64,000 nt of DNA, taken from the NCBI GenBank assembly GCA_001466705.2, contig LATX02000217.1:248001-312000 (forward strand), in the 5' to 3' direction. Origin of the DNA: Moniliophthora roreri (lineage: Eukaryota > Basidiomycota > Agaricomycetes > Agaricales > Marasmiaceae). The notes under the pieces were generated by a model. The model was given only the letters and a program-made list of their open reading frames with translations, did not search any database and was not told where the DNA came from. Position 1 is the first letter of the stretch, and each line of letters begins with the position of its first letter. Both the position numbers and the translations under genes were made by a program. Shown here in pieces: positions 1 through 10,827 of the stretch.

Positions 1-1082
1 CCTTGACATCATAAAAGGCACTGACATGCACTTCGATAGGTGGTACCTACCTTCAGTATAAGCTTCATCACAAATTGTCAAGTTGTTTAGATAAGTAGGA
101 ATGCCATTAGTGGAGTAGGTCATAAAATGCTCTCTGGTGTCAGAATGGGGCAGGTTCACCTGCATGGGTATATTCTGGTCATATTGTTGAGAATTATGTA
201 GTAAATATTGTCACTCGTATTGTGACAGGGTGTCATATTGTGCTCAAATTCCGGTTATATTGGTGTGAATTCTCACAATTCATCCACAATTTGAATTTTG
301 CATTCTCTGTGGCTTCGTGCTGTGAAGGGAATATTTGTACAAGTACTTGGCTCATAGGATCCCATACTGCCCAGACTAATGCTTGGTAGTCCTTCCGTCT
401 AGCGTTGAAGCAGCCCTCAGGATATTCGGAATGTTTCCACCTGCTTTTGAAGGTTAAGCTGTACTTGGACGACGTCATCATCGGACTTTAAAATCGGGGC
501 TTGCGGTCTCGACCTCCGTTTTTTTTGCGTCTTGGAGCGGACTCTGCACACACCATGACCGGGAAAATATATTCAAGAAGCTGCCATAGACTATCTCGAG
601 GGACTTGTACGTGTTCAAGATGCTCAGAATTACCCAATCAGGTACATTGGCCAATGAGAACGGTTAGCAGCTGTAGCAAAGATCTGGGGCCGATAGTCGT
701 ATCCGAGCTAGTAGTGGGTGTATTCAAATAAGAGACGGGTGACAGCAAGATGATTTTAGGCAGGAGGACAGTGTGATCACAGGTCAGAAAACTGAATAGA
801 GGATTGTGCATTGCTAAATTTGCTAAAACATTTACCAAAACAGATGCAACTGTAACAAAACTGAATCACAGGTACGGCGACCGATGTGCTATGCAAAAAT
901 TTCCAATGCAATTCCAATACCGTTCTATTTCTAATAGATCTAATACACTTTATTCATTGCAAATACAACTTCGATCACCAAACGGAGGTCGGAAGGTCCC
1001 TCGCAATTGGCTTCCAAATCAATTGATCACCCTCTCGCTTTAGGCCTTTTCTACAAAAATCAACAGCTTCAACTCGTTCAAA
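1..1082. other. Left flank, no supported gene
   Basis: This AT-rich stretch shows no recognisable protein family. The only fair-sized open frame is on the minus strand at 233-481 (82 codons, containing DYQALVWAVWDP); it could be an exon of a gene running off the window, but I recognise nothing in it. The last 100 bases are the pyrimidine-rich leader of the transcription factor that follows. Confidence 0.5.
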
Positions 1083-1091
1083 ATGCCATAG
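1083..1091 (+). promoter_or_regulatory. Two-codon upstream ORF in leader of the Zn2Cys6 gene
   Basis: ATG CCA TAG lies 28 bases before the chosen start of the transcription factor at 1119. If it is in the mature leader, ribosomes would meet this minimal reading frame first, which often lowers translation of the main frame. Whether it is in the mRNA depends on the unknown transcription start. Confidence 0.4.
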
Positions 1092-1118
1092 CCCCTCGTC
1101 CTCTCTTTCTCTCAAACC

Positions 1119-2464
1119 ATGACCATGTTACCTCTTCCCCCAGTAGACAACCCTTCCCTCCCCCCATCCCCCGGTGGTAGTACTTCCTCTGCTGCCTCTG
1201 GTGATACCTATTGCTTCAACGACTCCGAAATCACCAAAATCCCCTATATTGGGTCTGGTGCGCGTTGTCGTACCGCAGTTGCTTGTGACAAGTGCAGAGA
1301 GCGAAAAACAAAGGTGATTCATCATCCAAATCCATTAAGAATGGCGTTGACAATCTACAGTGCTCTGGAGAGCGTCCAGTTTGCAAGAGATGCTCGTCGC
1401 GTGGTCTCATTTGCGTGTACGCTAGCCGTGAGACCAAGCGTCGGACTCATTCCGGTGCACCTGGTGTCAACCCACGTCAAGTCCCGGCTCGCGACGATGT
1501 CTTGGACCAGGTCGCTTCCATTTCCAGGACCAACAGCGATGGATACGCCATTCAGAAACCTTCTCATTCATCTGGCGTCGGAGTCAGTCAATACTCTAGG
1601 CGTCCCTCAGACCCTTTCATCGAACAACACCATTCCTCACCATACCCAGCGAATTTCGTACCAAGCTCCTTACCCAACTCTTACGGTCAGGTGGATATGA
1701 ATCTTTTGCGCAGCCGTGGCGTTCGTCCAAGTCCATACCCTAATATACCATTTGACCACTTTTCTGGACAAGCCGACCGCAATGCTCGTCTGCTAGCCCC
1801 GAACCACTCTGCGCCTCAACATTACGGGTTTGACCCACTCTACCAGATGCGTCGCCAATCAGCGTCTTCTGAATCGAGTGCTTCCTCGCTCAGCAGCGCG
1901 CCTCATACCCCCATCGATGCATGCCACACACTCACAGCATACCCTAATTCCTGCCCAAATCCAGCCTTCCCTCCCTCGTACGCCCCTGGTTCAGACTACA
2001 ACTTTTCCTACAACCTCGGTGGCAATCAGGCATCTTACAACCTGGGTTTTGGAGGGAAGAACCATTCTTCCGAGGCCTTTCACCCCACAGGATCGGCCGC
2101 GTCAACGGCGAATGAACACCCTGATCAGCAGTACGATCATAATTCCGGATTTCCGGATGTCGATCAGTTTAGGTCTCGCCCCGTAAAGTTTGGACCTGAC
2201 TTTGGTGTTCAGATGATGGATGCTTCAACGCCTCACTGGACGCCTTCCTCCGACTCTCCTGCTCAATGGGCAGGAGAACTCCATTCGACTCCGTCACCAG
2301 TCTCATCTTGGGTCGATTCATACAACGCGACTCCACTATCTACCACTCCCCAGGAACAGACGTTCGACAGGGAAGGAGTTGACAATGGCGATGATCAGGA
2401 TTCGAAATTGACGGGTTCATTACTATTGGAGCCCTTGAGCACACCGTTATCTCTTTCTTCGTGA
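1119..2464 (+). CDS. Zn2Cys6 fungal-type transcription factor
   Basis: Predicted nuclear DNA-binding regulator of 432 residues. Exons are 1119-1313 and 1361-2464, with a 47-base intron (GTGATT...CTACAG) placed exactly inside the zinc cluster. Splicing gives CDKCRERKTK joined to CSGERPVCKRC and then SSRGLIC, the six-cysteine pattern C-x2-C-x6-C-x6-C-x2-C-x6-C, at about residues 55-85. Without splicing the third cysteine is lost. The rest is low-complexity, rich in Ser, Pro, Asn, Tyr and Gln, as in activation regions, and I see no fungal-specific middle homology domain. The start at 1119 is the first ATG in frame; a second Met follows two codons later. The family binds CGG triplets, but the targets of this member cannot be told from sequence. 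It is far from the terpene cluster, so no link to it is implied. Confidence 0.85.
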
Positions 2465-3599
2465 ACGCACGTTTGAGAGTTTTTTCTTTGGGCTGGACTA
2501 TAGTTAGACGCGTCGTAGATAGTTTTGAAACTCGGTCGTTCACAATTATTGTATGATAAATCAAATGTATTTGAATACAAGCTCGAGTATTTATCGATAA
2601 CAAAAGTCAATTTCGGCGGAGAACCAAAGTCAGGCGTGCTGACGTACAAGTTCAAGAGCACAGCCTGGCAAGCCGAGTCAAGAAACTGAGCGCCTGCAGA
2701 TCCAACGGCAGGCTGTCTGAGGTTGCGGCGGGAATAAATTTCGGTCTTCTAGAAAAAAAAAACATGTTGACAATTCGAGAAAAAAAAAAAAAAGAAACAG
2801 TGCAACCTAGAAAGGGCAGCCGACTTGAGTCGTTTCAGCTAAAACCTGTAGTGTAATGGTATGCCTGATCTCGATGACATTACTGAATACATACGGGATT
2901 TGAGGATAGTATCGTTTTGCGGAAGCTCTGATACCGGGAAAATTTCCTTTACTGCCGCGACAAATTTCGTACTTGGATCATCGTGTCCTTTTTTTTTTTT
3001 GGTGTAAAAACGCAGCTCGGGCAAGCCAAGAGCTATAGACACAAATTGACTTGTGTAGATTGAGTACCTCTTTGGTACTGCCGAGATATTGCACGGCTCA
3101 AAATTCGAATGAGGATGAATATAGTCAAGCGCAGAAAGTGAGGCAATACAAAAATTGCCTGAAACTCCCGGCGGTTTAAGAGACCCTTGAGGACCCTGCG
3201 TACCTGGCCAGCTTGACAACCCTGGAAGAAGGCTAAATGTTTTCATATAGAGCTGACGACTTTCAACATTTGCGGTATAGTATACAGAGTATGTCTTTGG
3301 ACCTTGATGCGAGACGTCAAAAAATGGGGGTCCCGCAGTGCGGAATTATAACGAGCTGAAACTCTTTCGTGGTGAAATTCAGGCTGAATGTGTACAGCTT
3401 GTTAACGAAATCAAATACGACCGAGAGAGGGTGGTAGCTGAGAGGTGGGAGGGGGGACAAAAGGTGGGACGCCAGTCACGTGATGGCCCATGTTGGAGCC
3501 TGCCAGTGTCATGGAACGCGTCTGCCGCGAACCTCGACCACGGGCAGCCTACAAGGACCCCTTTTCTTCATTTACTTTATGATGATTCGCTGTAGCTGT
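2465..3599. other. Intergenic region
   Basis: It holds the 3' flank of the transcription factor and the promoter of the Rap1-like gene. There are A-rich runs near 2751-2793 and a T run near 2990-3000. A 135-codon minus-strand frame (2839-3246) has no recognisable motif and is interrupted by low complexity, so I do not call it a gene. Confidence 0.5.
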
Positions 3600-5950
3600 A
3601 TGGACCGGGATGGAAATCAACATGAAAAGGTCTTTACTCGAGATTCTCAACCACTCAAATTTACGCTGCACGCAACGATAGTGGACGGAGAACTTCAGGG
3701 GGATCTGTATGATGCTATCGAGGTAGTGTCAACACCTTCAAAGTCATGGCAATTTAACTTACAGGAAGAAAAAAAAAAACATTAGGAACATGGAGGAACA
3801 GTACTAGATACCGATGATGGTACTGACTATGTCATCTTCATCCCGAATGAGGAGCTCAGTCTAGAGGGGTACCAGAAATACTACAACACGTCTCGGAATG
3901 CCGACAAAAGAAGAATCCAAGTTCGTGAGATCAAGTTGATTGAGGATTCGCTCATGGCGGGTGTATTCGTGGATGCAAGTCGGACCCGAAATCGTGGAGG
4001 GTTTCCCAAAGGCAAGAAGCAAGTAGCACACGTCTTTTACACGCAAAGCTATGACTGATGAACGACGTATTCCTTTAGGCGCAACGAATTTACCTGGGAA
4101 GATGACGAAAATCTGTCTGAATTCCTCGCAGTAACATGCCCGGATGGTGGAAGACTTGGGCACAAGTTGTATCGTGACTTGGTGGAAAGCGTAAGTTTTA
4201 TCATGATCTTGTTGACACCTAATTGAGAAAAACACTCCAGTATCGCTACGGCGATGATCGTTTATGGGTGCTTAACCATCCAGCATCCGCCTGGCGCGAA
4301 CGCTACAAGAGGAATAGGAGACGGTTTGACGAACGCATTGACGAGTTAAAGATTGAGTTGGGCATTCAAGGCGACTGGGACGATGGAGAACAGCCAAGTC
4401 AGGATGATGACATTCCCAGAACTGGCGGTTCAGATGGGTCTCGTCGGACTGAAAAGCGGAGGCAGAGAGAAGACAATGATGACAGTGATCAGTATGTCGC
4501 CACTCTATCTACTCTGAAATACAGCTTATGGATTGGCAGTGATTCTCTGTTCAGTGAAGCAGGAGGTGGAGGTGGAGGTGGAGGTGGAGGTGATACGCAT
4601 GCTCCAGAACCTGAAGACATACCTCATACCCAGAATGACCAACAAACGACTCAGGAAGAAGAAGACGAAGTTCACGATGCACTCCAACAAGTCTCGCATT
4701 TCACGGAGCAACCCGTTGCCTCTTCCAGAATCCATTTATCACCAGAGGCTCCGCTGGGTGACAATGAAGAAGCCGGTGAAAGTATTAGTGCTCGCCGTCG
4801 CAATTTCAATCCCACTCAGACCACTACCAAGAGGTGGCCACCAGCACGTCGTCATGTCGCTACCGCACCAGCGATCAGGGCGCCGACGAGTTCCCAGAGG
4901 AACGCTAATCCTCAGATGACAGGAGCTCGCACCGTCGCTGATCTCCACGTTGGCTCCGATTCAGAGGACGCGATGCAGGAGCCGAAGCATGCTGATCGCC
5001 ATATGGTCGAAGAGGAGGCATTCGACGAGGGACCTGACGATGGTGACCCACTTGGTCCGATAGCATCTCCCCCTGCTCCTATAGGAGCTGATGAAGAGCA
5101 GCAGGAGCAAGACGCCTTTGAAAAATTTAGCCATGTTAAGCCACTCCTGCATGAGTTCGAGTGGGTACCTCCTCCACCCCTTACTTCACTTCACCAAAGC
5201 TCCCAAGTTCGCCGACGACCTCTAGCCAATGTTCAGCCAGCACAATCTCCTCCGGTGGATCAACCTGATGTGATATCGGAAACCGGTCAGGCGTCTCCGC
5301 CACCTTCTGGGCTTCCAACTGTTCACCGGCATCGAAAGGGTAGTCGTCCTTCAACCGACGCGCCCGTACGAGTAACGCGATCACGCTCCAAGGCGGCGGA
5401 TTCTCCACTGCAACGAGCCGCTCGAGAGGAACCGAGTACGAAAGAGGAACCTCAACGGAGACGCCGAGGAAGGCCGCCAAAGGCAAGACCAGTGGAGGAG
5501 GAACACAAAGTCCAACTGTCGGAACCAGCTGTTAAGGAACACGTAGCTTTGATGCAGGTGGATGAAACGGAGAACGAAGAGGATGTTGGCCGGCAGGAAC
5601 TCCCCCTTGAAGAGGATGACAATCAGATGCTGCGTCAACTGGGCATTACCCATCCAGAACCTGTTCGACGAGGCAAGCGCGTTGCCTCACCCGCCCACGT
5701 GCCCGCAGTTAGTACACCGCGATTTACTGGTTCCCAGAGAAGTAGCTCTAGTATAGAGACTTTCCCAATGGATGGAACGAGGGCTAGTGCGATAAAGAGG
5801 AAGCACGAACAGGAAGAGAGGCATACACCATACAAGCCGCCTTCGGGGACGAGAGCTGCTGTAATCGCAGGAACTCAGTGGGATTCACCTTTGGCAACGA
5901 AAGCGGCTGTACTTGCAGAGACGCAGAGGCGTGAAGTCATGAGGGTGTAA
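3600..5950 (+). CDS. rap1: Rap1-like telomere protein (BRCT-like region, Myb domain, AT-hook-like motif)
   Basis: Predicted shelterin-type telomere protein of about 725 residues. Exons are 3600-3722, 3786-4018, 4079-4190 and 4241-5950. The first two exons join as AIE|EHGGTVLDTDDGTDYVIF, which resembles the start of a BRCT domain, where Rap1 carries one. Exons 3 and 4 give a Rap1 Myb domain at about 119-190: NEFTWEDDENLSEF, PDGGRLGHKLYRDLVE, then HPASAWRERYKRNRRRFDER, all matching the family pattern. The long remainder is acidic, Pro- and Ser-rich and disordered, with a Gly run near residue 270 and an AT-hook-like RRRRGRPPKAR near 562-571. Intron 2 appears to be a GC-AG intron (GCAAGT donor at 4019), because GT donors nearby break the frame. 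The start could be a few codons upstream, as in-frame ATGs exist back to 3480. I do not clearly see a C-terminal RCT domain. Confidence 0.8.
4563..4590 (+). repeat. GGAGGT-type microsatellite encoding polyglycine
   Basis: A tandem run of GGT/GGA units inside the last exon of the Rap1-like gene encodes about nine consecutive Gly residues. Unit changes of three bases keep the frame, so length polymorphism between strains is expected. Confidence 0.8.
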
Positions 5951-6390
5951 TTTGGTTCGTTTCTTGATTTAATCGACATCATATCTTGGTTGCTGTATGT
6001 GCTGCTGTACGACTACTACGCTGTTTTTCCTTGTTATTCGGATTGGTCTTGGACTGAATGGTTATCAAAGCCAACTTGGGTGAAATAAAGCAAAACCCAC
6101 TTATGCGCATATCAGAACGAATACATGGAACGGGGCCGAAAAGACTGAAATTTCTATAGGCCTCGAGTTCTGTGGCCTGTCAAATACATCCTCTTTGTGC
6201 ATCCCGGAGGAGTGGCCGCAAGCGCTATGCTGTGCATTTCGATAAGGATCTGTTGCTTTATCTCAGACACTTCAACTGATTCTAAAGTATGAAATCGTGG
6301 AGAATGAATATATCAACCAGATTATCGATGGTATACATGAAATGGAGCCAGTAGCTGCAAAAGCTGCTTACATCCCGATCCCATTGTAGT
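5951..6390. other. Intergenic region between convergent genes
   Basis: The Rap1-like gene (plus) and Gtr1 (minus) end towards each other here. The segment should hold both 3' ends; an AATAAA-like GAAATAAAG lies near 6081-6089. I see no coding signal. Confidence 0.5.
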
Positions 6391-7596
6391 TTAGACTATT
6401 GTGTCTCCTTGGAGCTCCTCAAATTTGCGTCTCGCCATTCTGATATTGAGTTTTATGGCGGCGGTTTCTGCAACGACGCCAGTTCAATGACGTTGAATGA
6501 AACGAAATGAAGGACAAGTGTTGTACGTACCAATTGTAGGGTCGTGTACCACGACCATGACATATGTATTCCTCGTCATCTCGTCCAGTACCGCAGTGAA
6601 ATCGGCCAACTCCATTTCAAGAGAGTGAAATTCCTCCCGTACGCGCAGACATGAATGTTTGAACGCTTTGATGAGTTCGGAAGTCCGTTCGTAGCGTTTC
6701 GCATCCAGTTGATGAATATCTTCCTGTTCTATGAGTGCATGCGAATTATCCTTTGAGTTTGTTGTAAGCTGAGGTGCAGAGGAGGTTGAGTATGATGACT
6801 GAGCAGAGGTAGCGATGACGAGGAACGTGGTGCGCTCAAAGAGGATTACTTCCGTCGCACTACAAGCTTCGGCAAAGGTTGTGAGATGTTTCGATAGAAC
6901 AGCGGCGTTCGGGATGAGTGTATGGACTATGCTGGACCATGCCTGCCAATGTCATGCTGTTAGACTCGGTATTCATGCGTATGAAGAGAAAGAGTGGCCG
7001 TACCTTGTATAAACTTTCGTCGTAAATACTCGTCCCAAAAACAGTTATGACTGTATCCCCACTAGCTTGCTGCAACTCTCTATACTTCTTCTCAAACAAC
7101 ACCGTCTTGGGTTCCCGAACCAAGTCCATCTTGTGCACGAGCAGAAAAACCGCTGCGTCCGGACTGTACTGCTTCAGCCCATCCAGGCAATCTCGGTAAT
7201 ACTCAAGGTCCTTATTCATCTCCCTCGTTTCCACGTCAAAGACATATATCATAACGCCGACTTGCTGGAAGATGGTGGGTCGTTGGGTAGACAGGTACGA
7301 ATCCATGAAGGCGTCTTGACCACCACAGTCCCACAAGTTCAGGATGAGATCTCCTAGAAAACGAACATGGTTCTGTTCGACATCGATTGTGGCGCCTAAT
7401 CGAGCTGTGAGAGATGCTGGGTTGTTTGAACTGGGGAAACGGGTAAGTTTGCGGTTGGGAAGACCAAAGATTGAACGGACAAAATGAGTGAACGCATGGA
7501 AGTCTTGCCGCTGCCTGAGGCACCCATGAGAAGAACCTGTGCTTAAGATTATTCTTGAGAACTACATGATCAGCGTAGACTTACCTTTTTCTTCAT
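6391..7596 (-). CDS. gtr1: Rag-family GTPase Gtr1 (RagA/B orthologue)
   Basis: Small GTPase of the vacuolar EGO/Ragulator system, which with a Gtr2/RagC partner signals amino-acid status to TORC1. Five exons, minus strand: 7596-7585, 7536-7481, 7430-7004, 6942-6531, 6467-6391, giving 327 residues, close to the family length. All phases close. Motifs: P-loop GASGSGKTS at about 9-17, GATIDVEQNHVRFLG switch region, WDCGGQDAFMDSYL (G3), and HKMD (G4, the Rag form of NKxD). The C-terminal roadblock-like half ends in LNIRMARRKFEELQ, typical of RagA. The first coding exon is only 12 bases (MKKK). The gene reads in the same direction as the DUF2461 gene upstream, 240 bases away. Confidence 0.93.
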
Positions 7597-7836
7597 CTTG
7601 GCAGCGGAGTGGGGCTAGGTGTAGTGGTTATGGTCAAAGTGACGTGAGCGCGTCGTGGCCTGCCCTTTCGCGGCAGCCCAGCGCTCAACATTCGCCAATC
7701 AGTACTTAGTGCTCAGTCTCGGGAGAAAAGCGGTACTAATAGCAGGAACGAAAGCAAAACTAAAAAAATAAGCAGTACAAGTAGGTAGATACATATAAGA
7801 TCGGTCATAAACTGCCCTCCAGGGACGTCTGTCTGT

Positions 7837-9753
7837 CTAGTCATCATCGTCATGGTCTTGCAGCGTCATCATATCGTTCAGGCTACAAGGTAAAAAAACT
7901 TGAGCTCGCAGAACACAGAGAAACAACGACAGCGTACCAGTGAACGAACGGCTGCAACACACCCACCACCTCTGCCAACTTGTCCTTGAAATCGGGTTCA
8001 AGTACTTCGGAATCTAAAAATCTGCCCTCACGAGTTAACTTCGCAGCCTGAAGCGGAAACAAGAAGCCTCACCGATGCATCACAGCAAAAGACCGGCACT
8101 TGAGTAAATCAATATCCCTATGCAAATGGGTCAGCGTCCTATTAGAACAGAGAGAAGAAAGCGAAGCTGACGGATGAGTCTTTTCTACTCCCTTTGGCGC
8201 GACCTTCAACTCATCCTCAGCACCAAAAATGTTGGACCTCTCCCCCTTGGGATGGGGGTTTGCCTCGCCAAAGTACTTGACAAAGTCTGCCGAGGATATG
8301 ATGTCCCGAAGAGGCTGCGAATTTCGTAGAATGTTGGAACTAGAGAACAGATTAATCCATCACTACACATAATACCAGAAAGGAATTAACCGGATAGTCG
8401 CTAATTCGTTCCTACCGGGGCACCAGGAACCACCCGCAATGAGGCTTTCTCCCCCTGGTCTGACTGAGGGGCAACGTTAGATCGAGTGCAAATAGGATCA
8501 GGAATGTTCTTACTAGCACTGCGAATATCGAAGTAGTCAGCAAGTCAGCACTTAAACAGGAATGAGAGCAGTGAAACACACATATGATCTGCCCAGTTTG
8601 TGGTCAGGAAGGGTAACTTTAGTGAGGAGAGATACTCACATGCGGCGAAAATGCCCTTTCTTCCACTTCTAGAGAAAGAGGCTGAGAACGACTTCTTATA
8701 CGGAGTTTTGTCGTTACTGAAGCGAATCTGTGAGGATCCTCAGCGTTATAAAGATAAACAAGGTAGCGGTGTTCGCAAGCTTACGTCTCGATATATTCGA
8801 TGAATTACATCTCTCGGAGGTAACGGCGGGATCTGGTCGTCAACCTCTATGAGGAGATCAGTGAACTTCTCAACAAAGTCCTTCCATTCTTTCTCGGCAA
8901 GACGGTAGACAGGTTCTATGGAAACTCATCAGTGGGCGCTCATTATTAGACGCTTGGTCTGGAACTATACCATGTAGTTTGAACCTGCATGAATAGGTCA
9001 ATGAGGGCTTAGTGCTGATAGTATGTGGCGTACCATTCACGATCATTGCACGCGGGATCAGTCAACTTTGATAGGAAGTTCAGAGTGTTCTTGGATATTT
9101 GCCCTGGTGGTACTGCAAGAAAGTGGAAGAGTGGTTTAGTATCCAGCACCCAAGTGAGAGAAAATTGGCACACCTCGGCCAGTTTTTGGAGCTTGGACAA
9201 CAGTACCAACGACCTCCTGCCCGTCTTTGAGGTCAAAATCTTCGTCTTCTTCCTCGCTTGCGACCTTCCGTTTCTTCTTTTTCGGTGATTTGAGCTTTAT
9301 TGGCGAAGACGTAGCCGACGTCGTGTTCGAAACCCGTTTTCGCTTTTTGGACGGCTTTGGCTTCTCGTCTTCCTCCTCGTCCAACGCGTCACTGTCGTAC
9401 TCCACGTTCTTCTTCCGCTTCTTGGATACGCCCAGGTCACCCTCTTCATCGAGCTCTTCGGAATTGAACGCGTCTTCATCGTCCCCAGTGGGACTTTCAG
9501 GAGGTGAATTGCCGCCAGCTAAATTTGCCTCATTTGCATCCTCTGCTTTGGTCCGGCTTCTCTTCCGTGTTGGTCTACGTATCGGGATATGAGTCCCTGC
9601 TTGGTCTCCATCGGATTCTTCTCCTAAAGCCTTGTAACCTCGTTTTCTCGGGCTCCTTCTCACATCAGCATCTGTTCTACCGTTCGTGATCGACTTGGAC
9701 TTGGGGGTTTTCGCAGCATTCCCAGTATTATTGGCTTTCGTCTGACGGGCCAT
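7837..9753 (-). CDS. DUF2461 (TIGR02453) protein with charged N-terminal extension
   Basis: Protein of unknown biochemical function with a DUF2461 domain. The first exon (9753 to about 9160) encodes about 195 residues rich in Lys, Arg, Glu and Ser with several basic clusters (SPKKKKRKVASEEE), which look like nuclear localisation signals. Small exons then give PPGQISKNTLNFLSKL, the DREWF motif, EPVYRLAEKEWKDF, IRFSNDKTPYKKSF, PGGESLIAGGSWCPGRNEL, NILRNSQPLRDII and QPFVHCLNDMM, ending in an Asp run and TAG at 7837. These match DUF2461 in order. Two junctions are unresolved: just before PGGESL, and near 8060, where the only in-frame intron would be 36 bases. The ATG at 9753 begins MARQTKANN. Yeast and plant members also exist without a known reaction. 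Confidence 0.8.
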
Positions 9754-9985
9754 GACCACGTCACGGGCGATAGAGAACGAGAAAGAAAGGAACCTCTTGG
9801 GCCCTGGAGTCGTCTCTTGTTGGTGTCTCGGTTCAAGTTGCTATGAGTATGTAAGCTTATACGGTCCGTTTACCCGTATTACTTCTAAGTCAAGAAATCT
9901 GCAAAGTACAATTTTCGTTTGACTTCTAATATATTACATTGTTATTCCATTTTTACTTTAAAGTTCTTGCAAACATTCCAACATT

Positions 9986-10678
<693 letters not shown>

Positions 10679-10827
10679 GATGGTCGTGCGGAAGATGGGA
10701 TGTCGGATCGTGGGACCATTTTACCTTTCTTGGGACCGGGATTCCGGTTGTCGGTCCCGCCGGCCGCCATCAAGAATTTTTGCTCTTCATCTTGAGACCA
10801 CTTGTCCCCTTTCTCTTGCAGCCAAAG

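Noticed and set aside
2839..3246. 135-codon minus-strand frame
   Set aside because: No recognisable domain; it includes a poly-Lys run from a T tract, suggesting chance.
4533..4919. Frame with a Glu-Val repeat
   Set aside because: Out-of-frame reading of the polyglycine microsatellite in the Rap1-like gene.
9227..9592. Ser- and Phe-rich 121-codon plus frame
   Set aside because: Antisense shadow of the acidic/basic exon of the DUF2461 gene.
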